From Prevotella sp. CAG:1185 (GTDB lineage Bacteria > Bacteroidota > Bacteroidia > Bacteroidales > Bacteroidaceae), in contig HF992584.1 in the NCBI GenBank assembly GCA_000436695.1, positions 1 to 46,228 of the forward strand: DNA of 46,228 bases. Reading direction: 5' to 3'. Position numbers and translations under genes: made by a program. Position 1 is the stretch's first letter; every line of letters begins with the position of its first letter. Below the pieces are notes generated by a model. That model searched no databases. It saw nothing but the letters and a program-made list of their open reading frames with translations, and was not told the origin of the DNA. Shown here one piece after another: positions 1 through 7,749 of the stretch.

Positions 1-731
1 CCCTCCCAGCACACGCTGTGGCCGCGGCGCAGTGCCGTCTCTATGCGGCTCATCAGCGTGTCAATGGGCACGTTGTAGAATTTGTCGCCGCTGCGGTTGT
101 CGGGCACGTCGAGCACGATGTTCTCATAAAACGGCTTATGCGTAAAACTTGTCAATGCCTGATACTCGTCGTCGCGGCATACGCTGCGCGCAAACTCCTG
201 CGGAGTGTATTCCGCGCCGAGCATCCACACGTGCCACGGCACGGGGTTTATCTCGTCGTCAAACAGGTCGTCGGTGTTTCTCATCAGCGCCTCAAGTCCT
301 GTCCGCCGCGTAACTGAGCTGCGGCACAGCACACTCAGCTTGCGGCAGAGCGCGTTGAAGTTGCAGTCGGAGCGGTAAGAGTCAAACGGCATAAGTCCCG
401 TCTGCTGTATCAAGGCTATCAGGCGCGGCGCCGTTGCCCGTGTGGTGAATCCCGCCCGGCCTGCCGTAAGATAGCACCGCTCTGCCTGTTCGCGCAGCAT
501 GTTGCGCGCAACGTAGACAGCCGACAGGTTGACCGAGTCGCCCTTCATGAGGTGCTCGCTCTCTATTGTGGCCAGCATGGCATAAGCCCAGCACAGCGAA
601 CTGTTGCCCTGGTCTTTCACGGGTGTTATCTTGTTGATTGTCTCCACTCTGAACGCCTCCTTATCTTCACTCTTCCTGCTGCACGAAAGCAGCATGAACA
701 GTACTGCCGACAGCAATATAATCTTGTTCAT
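1..731 (-). CDS. C1-family (papain/bleomycin-hydrolase-like) cysteine peptidase lipoprotein, partial
   Basis: This gene reads leftward and its 3' end is outside the window; about 243 codons are visible with no stop. The start ATG (729-731) opens a lipoprotein signal peptide ending in LLSCS, so the protein is probably lipid-anchored in the envelope. The mature N-terminus carries a papain-like active-site pattern: a KDQG block (oxyanion-hole Gln) followed by SLCWAY (nucleophile Cys) at about residues 40-50. The catalytic His and Asn/Asp would lie beyond the edge. It resembles the C1 peptidases of Bacteroidetes (PepC/bleomycin hydrolase-like), which trim peptides. Family call is fairly sure; substrate unknown. 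A -7-like box sits only six bases upstream of the ATG, so the mRNA may have almost no leader. Confidence 0.75.
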   Translation of the reverse strand, partial: MNKIILLSAVLFMLLSCSRKSEDKEAFRVETINKITPVKDQGNSSLCWAYAMLATIESEHLMKGDSVNLSAVYVARNMLREQAERCYLTAGRAGFTTRATAPRLIALIQQTGLMPFDSYRSDCNFNALCRKLSVLCRSSVTRRTGLEALMRNTDDLFDDEINPVPWHVWMLGAEYTPQEFARSVCRDDEYQALTSFTHKPFYENIVLDVPDNRSGDKFYNVPIDTLMSRIETALRRGHSVCWE

Positions 732-736
732 AAGCG

Positions 737-744
737 CAAAGTTA
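737..744 (-). promoter_or_regulatory. -7 promoter box (TAACTTTG) of the C1 peptidase gene
   Basis: Read on the minus strand, the box matches the Bacteroidetes -7 consensus TAnnTTTG. Its distance to the ATG is six bases, so transcription would begin at or very near the start codon. No convincing TTG -33 element was found. Confidence 0.4.
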
Positions 745-956
745 CTTAAAAACAACTATGCACGCAACCCTGCAACCATATTTTTTAACCTGCATCAGTC
801 ACGACAATTCTATATCATCTACAGACGCAAGCCATAAGACAGGCAACGGCATGCACATGATGACAACAGCAAAAACAGCGGAAAACAATCCCAAACAGCC
901 ATAATATCAGGCCAAACAAGGCTACAATATACGATTATCCACCCTTTCAGTATTAT

Positions 957-992
957 TTTGAACCACCATGAAGGGCATTATATCTACCTTTG
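957..992 (+). promoter_or_regulatory. Promoter of the pectin methylesterase gene
   Basis: A TTTG (957-960) precedes a TACCTTTG -7 box (985-992) by 24 bases, slightly longer than the usual Bacteroidetes spacing. The -33 region lies inside the 11-base motif TATTTTGAACC (954-964), which also occurs upstream of the GH95 gene (7654-7664). The rest of the 732-1028 gap between the divergent genes holds nothing else I can recognise. Confidence 0.5.
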
Positions 993-1028
993 AGCACTAA
1001 AAAATTATAATCAAATCAAAAATCTATC

Positions 1029-4000
1029 ATGAAGCTAAAAGCATTATTATTATTTCTGTTTGTGCCGCTGATATGCAGCGCCACAGACATAAATGTAGAC
1101 CCTTCTACGTTCAAGGCAACGTATGAAGGAGCAAAAGACGGTGACGTTCTGCTCATGGAAGAGGGAACATACACCGGAGACATCAATCTTCCAGACGGCA
1201 AGACTGTCACCCTGAAGGCTGCAGAAGAAGCCGAAGTGGTGTTCGGAGTAAAGTTCCGCGGAAGCGATGCGTCTGTAACCGGAGGCGGAATTATTATGGA
1301 GGGGCTCATTATCAAACCCAACGACAGCTACTTCATGGACCTCACCTATGGTGACATAAAGACCATCACACTGCGCAACTGCGACCTGTCGGCCATCAAC
1401 AGATGCTTCCTGCGCACCAACAACGAGGGGCATGTGATAGACAAGATTGAGATGGACAGATGTATAATACACGACTGCGGCGACGGAGGATACAACTTTA
1501 TCTACCCGAAACACGGCGTAAGAGAGGTGAGCGTAACCAACTCAACACTATATAACTATAAAGGCGGAGAGAGCTTCTTCTCGCCCAACTCAATGAATGT
1601 AGACATCGACATGCTGTTCACATTCAGCAACAACACAGTCTACAAATGGTCGAAAGCATCAAAATATGCCATCTGCAACACTGGAAACAAAGTGGGACTG
1701 TTCTCTGAATACACATTCAGAAACAACATTATATACAAAGCCGGCGTTGACGGACAGACGCCAAACATACTAAACACCACGGGCGGATATCTGCTGGCAG
1801 AGAAAAACCTGATAGCCGACTACGGAACATACAACCAGGCAAGCGCGGCCGACACAGAGATTTCGGACTATACGCTGGCCGACTTCGGACTGACGAACAT
1901 ACCTTTTCCTGACCCTGAAAACGGCGATTTCAGCATAACCTCAGAGTCGCCCATGGCTACGGCAGCTACAGACGGAGGCCCGATAGGCGACCCGAGATGG
2001 CTGAAGAACCTCACAAATGCCGTACACATGAACGTTACCAACAGCCCGGAAAACGCCGGAACAGTAACTCCGGCAAAGGCTGACTATGAGGCCGGAAGCG
2101 AAGTTACGATAACGGCAACGCCCAACTACGGATTCAGATTCAAGCAGTGGCAGGACAAAGACGGACAGATACTGTCGACAGAGAACCCATACACGTTCAA
2201 CATTGAGAAGGACATGGACATCACTGCCGTGTATTCTTCGGTTGAGACATACACCCTCAACATAAACAAAAGCGGCGACGGAGCCAAATGGGGCAACGTG
2301 TCGCTCACGCCGGAACCCGTTGACGGTAAGTATGAAAGCGGAACAAGCGTTACGATGAAGGTGGTGCCAAACTCTGTAACGTCTTTCCTCTACTGGAACG
2401 ACGGCAGCAGCGACGCACAGAAGACTGTGGTGATGAACGGCGACAAGACGTTTACGGCTACGTTCGACGTGGTTCCGTTCATCGTAGGATGGGACTTCAG
2501 CGTAAGCGAGCCGCGCGGAAACCGCCCCGGCGACTACAGCTTCACGACAGACAACACAGGCAACCTTCAGCTGTATGAAGGCGACGGAAAGACAACCAAC
2601 TGGGGCGCAAGCACACGCACCTTCGGCGGCATTGAGCGCAACTGCATACGCCGCTACACCGAAAGGGCCAACATGGACAACCCACGCTACCTTGTGGCTA
2701 AGTTTGTAGTGGACGGATATAAAAACATCAAGGTGCACTCACTGGCGGCTCTCGACAACGCCTGCGTGCACAAGATACAGAAGATGCAATACTCTACCGA
2801 CGGCGTAAACTACACCGACCTCAGCTCTATTGACATGGGAAACGGCACCGAGAGCAGCCAGTGGATGGTGCTTGAGGGCACACTGCCCGAAGGTCTCAGC
2901 GGACAGGTGTATGTGCGCTGGATAGGCGACACCGAAAGCGGACTGGCCGGCGAGCCGTCGGACAGCGACACAGAGGGATTCTATCTTGCCGACATAGTTG
3001 TATATGCCGACAACGAACAGAAGGACGACCATGAGGCACCGAAGCTTGTTGCCACATCGCCCGAGGCCGGCTCTGACGTTGCCTCAGCATCAGGCAACGT
3101 GGTGCTCCACTTCAACGAGAAGGTGAAAGCAGGCTCAGGCGACGTAACGATAAACGGAAAGGCCATGACACCTGTATTCGGAAGCAAGACAGCCACTTAT
3201 GCCTATGCCGACATGGGATACGGCACTGAGTGTGAGGTGGTTGTACCCAAGGGCGCACTGACCGACCTCAACGGCAACGCCTTTGAAGGCACGACATTCA
3301 AGTTTACCACAATGCAGCGCCCGCAACCCGAGAAGAAAGTGTTCGACGCCGTGGTGGCTGCCGACGGCTCGGGCGACTTCACTTCGGTTCAGGAGGCCAT
3401 CGACGCCGCTCCTGACAACAGCAGCGTGCCTTACCTCATATTTGTTGAGAACGGAGAGTATGACGAACTCGTGCTGATACCTGAGAGCAAGCCTTTCATA
3501 CACCTTATAGGACAGGACAAGGAGAAGACCGTGATAAAGCATACCATCAACAACGGAGGAAGCTCTGACGTAGGATACGAATGGTCTACGAACAATCCGC
3601 AGTCAGACAACTACGGCTACAGCAGCGTGGTTGAGGTGAATGCAAGCGACTTCTACACTGAGAACATAACCTTCTATAACAGCTGGGGCGTTGACAACCA
3701 GTCGGGACCGATGGGTCTGGCCATGTATTCGCGCAACGACCGCATGACGTTCTACAACTGCAAGTTCCGCTCTTATCAGGACACATGGCAGACTTCTTCA
3801 AGAAACATGGCCGACCGCCACTACGTGAAAGACTGCTGGATTGAGGGTGCGGTAGACTACTTCTACGGCGGAGGCGACGTCCTGCTCGAAGGCTGCACGC
3901 TATACAACGTCAGAAGCGGATCAGTAATCGTGGCACCATGCCATAAGGAAGGAACAAAGTTCGGATACGTATTCAGCAACTGCACCATAGACGGCAACGA

Positions 4001-4721
4001 GCTTGCCAACGACAACAAGACGGCGCTGGGACGCCCGTGGCACAACGCTCCAAAGACCGTATGGCTCAACACTACGATGAAGATAGGCATAAAGCCTGAG
4101 GGCTGGAACAACATGGGAGCCATTCCGGCTCTGTTTGCCGAATACAACAGCATGGATGCCGACGGCAATCCTGTTGACCTGAGCAACAGACGCACCGAAT
4201 ATGAATATACTGACGGCGACACCGGACAGAAGGTTACGGGCACATGCAAGGCTACACTTACCGACGAGGAGGCTGCCGCATACACATACGAGGCCATAAC
4301 AAGAGGCACTGACGGATGGAACCCGCGCAAGCTGATGGAGGCCGTGAGCGCTCCTGCCAACATGAGATACGACGCGGCAAGCAGCACGCTGAGCTGGGAC
4401 GAGTCGGCATATGCTATATGCTACGTGGTAACTGACGCCGACGACAAGGTGGTAAGCATATCTACAGACACAAGCTTCAAGCCTGCCGAAGGCACCTGCG
4501 GCAAATTCACCGTAAAGGCTGTCAACGAATACGGAAGCCTGAGCGAAGGCACTACATACGAGACCACTACAGGCATCAACGGAGCCGGAAGCGAGACAAC
4601 CGTTAAGGAAGACATATACAACACATCGGGAATGAAGCTCGGATCGGCCGTAAAGGGCATCAACATCATACGCCGACAGATGGGCGACGGCACCGTGAAG
4701 GTGATAAAGATAATGAAATAA
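1029..4721 (+). CDS. Multidomain secreted pectin methylesterase (CE8) with N-terminal beta-helix domain
   Basis: A 1230-residue exported protein. Order seen: signal peptide (1-18); a right-handed beta-helix-like region similar to DUF4957/DUF5123 proteins (20-330, ending IGDPRW); two InlB-like B repeats (about 330-480); a jelly-roll-like region (480-665); an SbsA-type Ig-like domain (about 668-764); the pectinesterase domain (769-1090); an FnIII-like domain; and a short C-terminal sorting-like tail. CE8 motifs are present: QDT (917-919), VDYFYG (942-947, equivalent to DFIFG) and LGRPW (1000-1004), giving both catalytic Asp and the Arg. The usual QAVAL block reads GLAMY. It should remove methyl esters from homogalacturonan at the cell surface or outside. 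The beta-helix N-terminus is pectate-lyase-like, but lyase activity is not shown. It faces a regulator gene and a GH95 gene, so a plant-glycan locus is likely. Confidence 0.88.
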   Translation: MKLKALLLFLFVPLICSATDINVDPSTFKATYEGAKDGDVLLMEEGTYTGDINLPDGKTVTLKAAEEAEVVFGVKFRGSDASVTGGGIIMEGLIIKPNDSYFMDLTYGDIKTITLRNCDLSAINRCFLRTNNEGHVIDKIEMDRCIIHDCGDGGYNFIYPKHGVREVSVTNSTLYNYKGGESFFSPNSMNVDIDMLFTFSNNTVYKWSKASKYAICNTGNKVGLFSEYTFRNNIIYKAGVDGQTPNILNTTGGYLLAEKNLIADYGTYNQASAADTEISDYTLADFGLTNIPFPDPENGDFSITSESPMATAATDGGPIGDPRWLKNLTNAVHMNVTNSPENAGTVTPAKADYEAGSEVTITATPNYGFRFKQWQDKDGQILSTENPYTFNIEKDMDITAVYSSVETYTLNINKSGDGAKWGNVSLTPEPVDGKYESGTSVTMKVVPNSVTSFLYWNDGSSDAQKTVVMNGDKTFTATFDVVPFIVGWDFSVSEPRGNRPGDYSFTTDNTGNLQLYEGDGKTTNWGASTRTFGGIERNCIRRYTERANMDNPRYLVAKFVVDGYKNIKVHSLAALDNACVHKIQKMQYSTDGVNYTDLSSIDMGNGTESSQWMVLEGTLPEGLSGQVYVRWIGDTESGLAGEPSDSDTEGFYLADIVVYADNEQKDDHEAPKLVATSPEAGSDVASASGNVVLHFNEKVKAGSGDVTINGKAMTPVFGSKTATYAYADMGYGTECEVVVPKGALTDLNGNAFEGTTFKFTTMQRPQPEKKVFDAVVAADGSGDFTSVQEAIDAAPDNSSVPYLIFVENGEYDELVLIPESKPFIHLIGQDKEKTVIKHTINNGGSSDVGYEWSTNNPQSDNYGYSSVVEVNASDFYTENITFYNSWGVDNQSGPMGLAMYSRNDRMTFYNCKFRSYQDTWQTSSRNMADRHYVKDCWIEGAVDYFYGGGDVLLEGCTLYNVRSGSVIVAPCHKEGTKFGYVFSNCTIDGNELANDNKTALGRPWHNAPKTVWLNTTMKIGIKPEGWNNMGAIPALFAEYNSMDADGNPVDLSNRRTEYEYTDGDTGQKVTGTCKATLTDEEAAAYTYEAITRGTDGWNPRKLMEAVSAPANMRYDAASSTLSWDESAYAICYVVTDADDKVVSISTDTSFKPAEGTCGKFTVKAVNEYGSLSEGTTYETTTGINGAGSETTVKEDIYNTSGMKLGSAVKGINIIRRQMGDGTVKVIKIMK

Positions 4722-4762
4722 CGCACTGAGCGCCGTAATAAAGCTGCGCCTATACTAAAACG

Positions 4763-4804
4763 GCCGGGGCATATCATCAATGAGATATGCTCCGGCTGTT
4801 TTTA
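4763..4804 (+). terminator. Rho-independent terminator after pectin methylesterase
   Basis: Thirteen-base arms (4763-4775 and 4784-4796, one G-U pair) with a short loop are followed by a run of T. Confidence 0.85.
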
Positions 4805-4920
4805 TTATCTTGACTTATGCATAACAAGGCTTTGACGTATCGTCAGTCTGATACTCCGGCAAGAACGGCACGCCTGCACGACGCATGATGCAGGGCCACT
4901 CGGACGCAGCGGCTAACCAG

Positions 4921-5036
4921 CTGATTATCAGTATGATAAGGACGACTTTACAAAATGGTCTTTTAGCCGCCAAAAGGATACCTTTTACGATGCAAAAGGG
5001 CACATATTGCACGCTGAAAGGCCACCTTTTATCTCA
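4921..5036. repeat. 22-bp tetrameric intergenic array, copy A
   Basis: Four units start at about 4949, 4971, 4993 and 5015, each built as CAAAAGG...CCTTTT. The CTTTT blocks fall at 4960, 4982 and 5026, in a 22-base register; the third unit is degenerate. The palindrome CTGATTATCAG lies at 4921-4931. The array occupies the convergent gap between the pectinesterase terminator and the 3' end of the regulator gene. No gene is visible in 4805-5157. The same design recurs at 12761-12878, 34557-34644 and 43178-43265. Confidence 0.7.
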
Positions 5037-5157
5037 TCGGGACAATTATGCTTTCAGCCGCAAGCATCAATCTGCCTGTAAGATTAAGACAGATGCGGCA
5101 CTATGCCCTATCGGATTTTATAAGACCGGGGCATGCAACACGCCTTTCAGCCAGACG

Positions 5158-7584
5158 CTACGGCTCTGCCGTCTCGCCCCTCTTCATATATTCGGTAGGG
5201 CTGCAGCCCATTGTCTTCTTGAAGCAGCGGCTGAAGTATTTCGGGTCGGAGAATCCGCACTTGTAGGCCACCTCCGATATGCTCACGCCCGGATCTTTCA
5301 TTAAAGCAAGAGCCTTCTTAATGCGTATCTCCTGTATAAAGTTGTTGGGCGACGAACCAAAAACCTTCTTCACCCTTATATAGAGCACAGTGCGGCTCAT
5401 GCCCATGGCCTTGCAGAAGTCGTCTATCGACAGGTCAGAGTTAGCTATATTGTCATTGATAAATCCCATGGCCTTGTTTCTGAACAGGCTGTCAGTGGTT
5501 TCGGCGGCTGTTTCCTCACCTTCAGCCACGTCCATGTCGCGCCTTTCTGTCAGAAGCTCATGCACCTTGTTCTTAAGATATTCAATCTTCTCATTAGTAA
5601 CCGTGGTTATCTCGTTCACCTCCTTGCGCAGCCGGCTGATATATCTTGCCACCTTATATATAACTATCAGGGCTGCAAGCAGCGCCCCGCCAAACAGCAT
5701 CCATGCCAGGGGCGTCTCCGTAAGTTCCGGGGTACGGTGTATCGTAACGGTACGTTCATTGTCAGTCCAGATGCCGTCGCCGTTGGTTGAGCGCAGCCTG
5801 AAGGTGTGCGTTCCCGGCGGAATGCCCGCATAGCTTACCGAATGCGACTTGGTGTATATCCACTCGCCATCCACTCCGTCCATGCGGTAGGCATACCATA
5901 TATCCTCATTCTTATTATAGTCGAGCGCCGAAAACTCTATCGTAAAGTTCTTCTTGTCGGCCGGAAGCTCAACATAGTCGTCGCATCCGAACACAATACG
6001 CGGCACAAAATTGCTCTTGCCTACGTCAGACGGGCTGAAACCGAACACGCCCTGAGTGGTTCCGAAAAGCATGTAGCCGTTGTCAAGACACAGCGGCATG
6101 GTCTCCATGAAGGCAATACCCTCCCTGAAGAAGCCTCTCATATAGTTAATCATAACATCGCGGTTAGTGTCAAACAGCGTCAGACCGGCCTCTGACACTA
6201 TCCACAGCTTGTCGCCACGCCATGCTGCCAACGACACATTGACATCCGAGGCAAGACCCTGAGCCGTGGTATAAGCCTTGAAGCGTATGTTGTTGCTCAG
6301 CAGGTTGCGCGACAGAATCTTGTTGGTTCCGCCGCCATAAGTGGCCACATAAATCCTGCCTCTGCCGTCGCGTGCCAGCGCCATCACCTCATTGTTACTC
6401 AGGCTCGACGGGTCATGAGGGTTTCTCACGTTGCGCCAGAATTTCAGCCGGCGCAGCGGCTTGCCGTCAATCATGCACGTATACAGCCCGCTGCCGGTTC
6501 CGGCAAGCATCACTCCGCTACGTGTTATCATCAGACACCTCACCTTGAGCGCCCCGCGCGGATAGACGGAAAGCACATTGTCCTTATTGATAAAGCGCGG
6601 CATGTCGGCCTCCGGCCTCTCCACCACATTCAGTCCGCCGCCATAGGTGCCTATCCACAGGCGTCCGTATCTGTCCTCAGCCATGGCATACACAGAATTG
6701 CAGTTAATGCCAAAAGGCTTTCCGCCGCCGCTGACATAGCGGTCGAGCACCCATCCCTGCCCTTTTCTGCGCAGCCTGAACAGCCCGCCGGGCTTGGTGC
6801 CGAGCCATATCTGCCCGTGGCGGTCTTCATAAATACAATACACGTTATGGCCGAATACAGCCGCAGCAGGCGTAATCCTTCCGTCGGCAGACAGATATCT
6901 GACATTGCCCAGGTTGCGGTCGACAATCCTCACAAAGCCGTTCTTGTCGGCAATCCACACCCGTCCGGACCTGTCCTGATGCAAGGCTCTGACCACTTCT
7001 TCTCCAAAATTGCTGAACTTCGTGTTCTTCAGAGGCTCCTTCACAAACGTAACCCTGTCTATGCCGCGGTTGGTGCGCACCCAATAGCCTCCCTGCCTGT
7101 CCTCGCACATCACCCTTGTCTCCAGGCCTTCATACTCTTTCAGAGAAGATATGCGCCTCATCACATTCTCGTCGGCCACATAATATGAGCCTCCGGGCAG
7201 ATTCTTGCCCCTGTAAACCTCAAACTTGCCCGTCTTGCGGTTGAATACATAATACTTGCATCCCGCCAGGTTGAGGGTCCGGTGTCCCGACATGCAGAGT
7301 ATATTATTGTCTGGCAACTCCCAAATCTGGTCAATACGGTTCGACTCAAGAGGACAGCCGTCGCCGGGCTGAGCCTTGTAATTGACAAAGCTATAGCCGT
7401 CGTAACGGCTCAGTCCGTCGCGCGAGCTCAGCCATATATACCCCTCACGGTCCTGAATAATACACGTAACAATGTTGTGGTCGAGCCCGTCGTCATTGTC
7501 AAAATGTACAATACGCACGTCGGAAGCCGCACACAATAACGTCATAAACAAAAAACAAAAGATTGCCAGACTTGCTTTTCTCAT
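5158..7584 (-). CDS. Membrane one-component regulator: propeller sensor, Y_Y_Y domain, TM helix, AraC-type DNA-binding domain
   Basis: The 808-residue protein has a signal peptide (1-20), many two-component-regulator propeller repeats (motifs such as DREGYIWLSSRDGLSRYDG and DRYGRLWIGTYGGGLN), a Y_Y_Y domain ending near 615, one transmembrane helix (about 624-645), a predicted coiled coil (about 649-690) and a C-terminal AraC/XylS helix-turn-helix (about 700-800). Classical hybrid two-component systems put DHp, HATPase and receiver domains between the TM and AraC parts. Here none is present, and the protein is some 500 residues shorter than those regulators. I infer ligand sensing in the periplasm and direct control of DNA binding through the coiled coil. 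It lies between the pectinesterase and GH95 genes, both with a TATTTTGAACC motif upstream, so both are likely targets. Confidence 0.85.
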   Translation of the reverse strand: MRKASLAIFCFLFMTLLCAASDVRIVHFDNDDGLDHNIVTCIIQDREGYIWLSSRDGLSRYDGYSFVNYKAQPGDGCPLESNRIDQIWELPDNNILCMSGHRTLNLAGCKYYVFNRKTGKFEVYRGKNLPGGSYYVADENVMRRISSLKEYEGLETRVMCEDRQGGYWVRTNRGIDRVTFVKEPLKNTKFSNFGEEVVRALHQDRSGRVWIADKNGFVRIVDRNLGNVRYLSADGRITPAAAVFGHNVYCIYEDRHGQIWLGTKPGGLFRLRRKGQGWVLDRYVSGGGKPFGINCNSVYAMAEDRYGRLWIGTYGGGLNVVERPEADMPRFINKDNVLSVYPRGALKVRCLMITRSGVMLAGTGSGLYTCMIDGKPLRRLKFWRNVRNPHDPSSLSNNEVMALARDGRGRIYVATYGGGTNKILSRNLLSNNIRFKAYTTAQGLASDVNVSLAAWRGDKLWIVSEAGLTLFDTNRDVMINYMRGFFREGIAFMETMPLCLDNGYMLFGTTQGVFGFSPSDVGKSNFVPRIVFGCDDYVELPADKKNFTIEFSALDYNKNEDIWYAYRMDGVDGEWIYTKSHSVSYAGIPPGTHTFRLRSTNGDGIWTDNERTVTIHRTPELTETPLAWMLFGGALLAALIVIYKVARYISRLRKEVNEITTVTNEKIEYLKNKVHELLTERRDMDVAEGEETAAETTDSLFRNKAMGFINDNIANSDLSIDDFCKAMGMSRTVLYIRVKKVFGSSPNNFIQEIRIKKALALMKDPGVSISEVAYKCGFSDPKYFSRCFKKTMGCSPTEYMKRGETAEP

Positions 7585-7602
7585 AATATCATTATTCTAC
7601 TG

Positions 7603-7610
7603 CAAAAGTA
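7603..7610 (-). promoter_or_regulatory. -7 box (TACTTTTG) of the propeller-AraC regulator gene
   Basis: On the minus strand the box matches TAnnTTTG and lies about 20 bases upstream of the regulator ATG. No clear -33 partner at normal spacing. Confidence 0.4.
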
Positions 7611-7653
7611 AGAAAAAAACATAAAATCCCCGTTTACGTCGTGACAAAAAGAC

Positions 7654-7713
7654 TATTTTGAACCTTTTTAAAATATTTGTCCACCATAAGCATTGCTACA
7701 AACAATACCTTTG
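7654..7713 (+). promoter_or_regulatory. GH95 promoter region with shared TATTTTGAACC motif
   Basis: The motif TATTTTGAACC (7654-7664) is identical to the one upstream of the pectinesterase gene (954-964). The -7 box TACCTTTG is at 7706-7713, also identical in both promoters. Motif-start to -7-start distances are 31 and 52 bases, a difference of 21 bases or two helical turns, so the motif faces the same side of the DNA. This fits an activator site for the regulator encoded between the two genes (inference). Confidence 0.5.
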
Positions 7714-7749
7714 CATCGAACAAACAATCTATTTTAAAATCTATCAATA

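Noticed and set aside
1941..2738. 265-residue minus-strand reading frame
   Set aside because: It is antisense to the pectinesterase, with low-complexity, Val/His-rich composition typical of shadow frames.
4949..5036. CRISPR array
   Set aside because: The 22-bp units are contiguous with no spacers and only four per array, and no cas genes are present.
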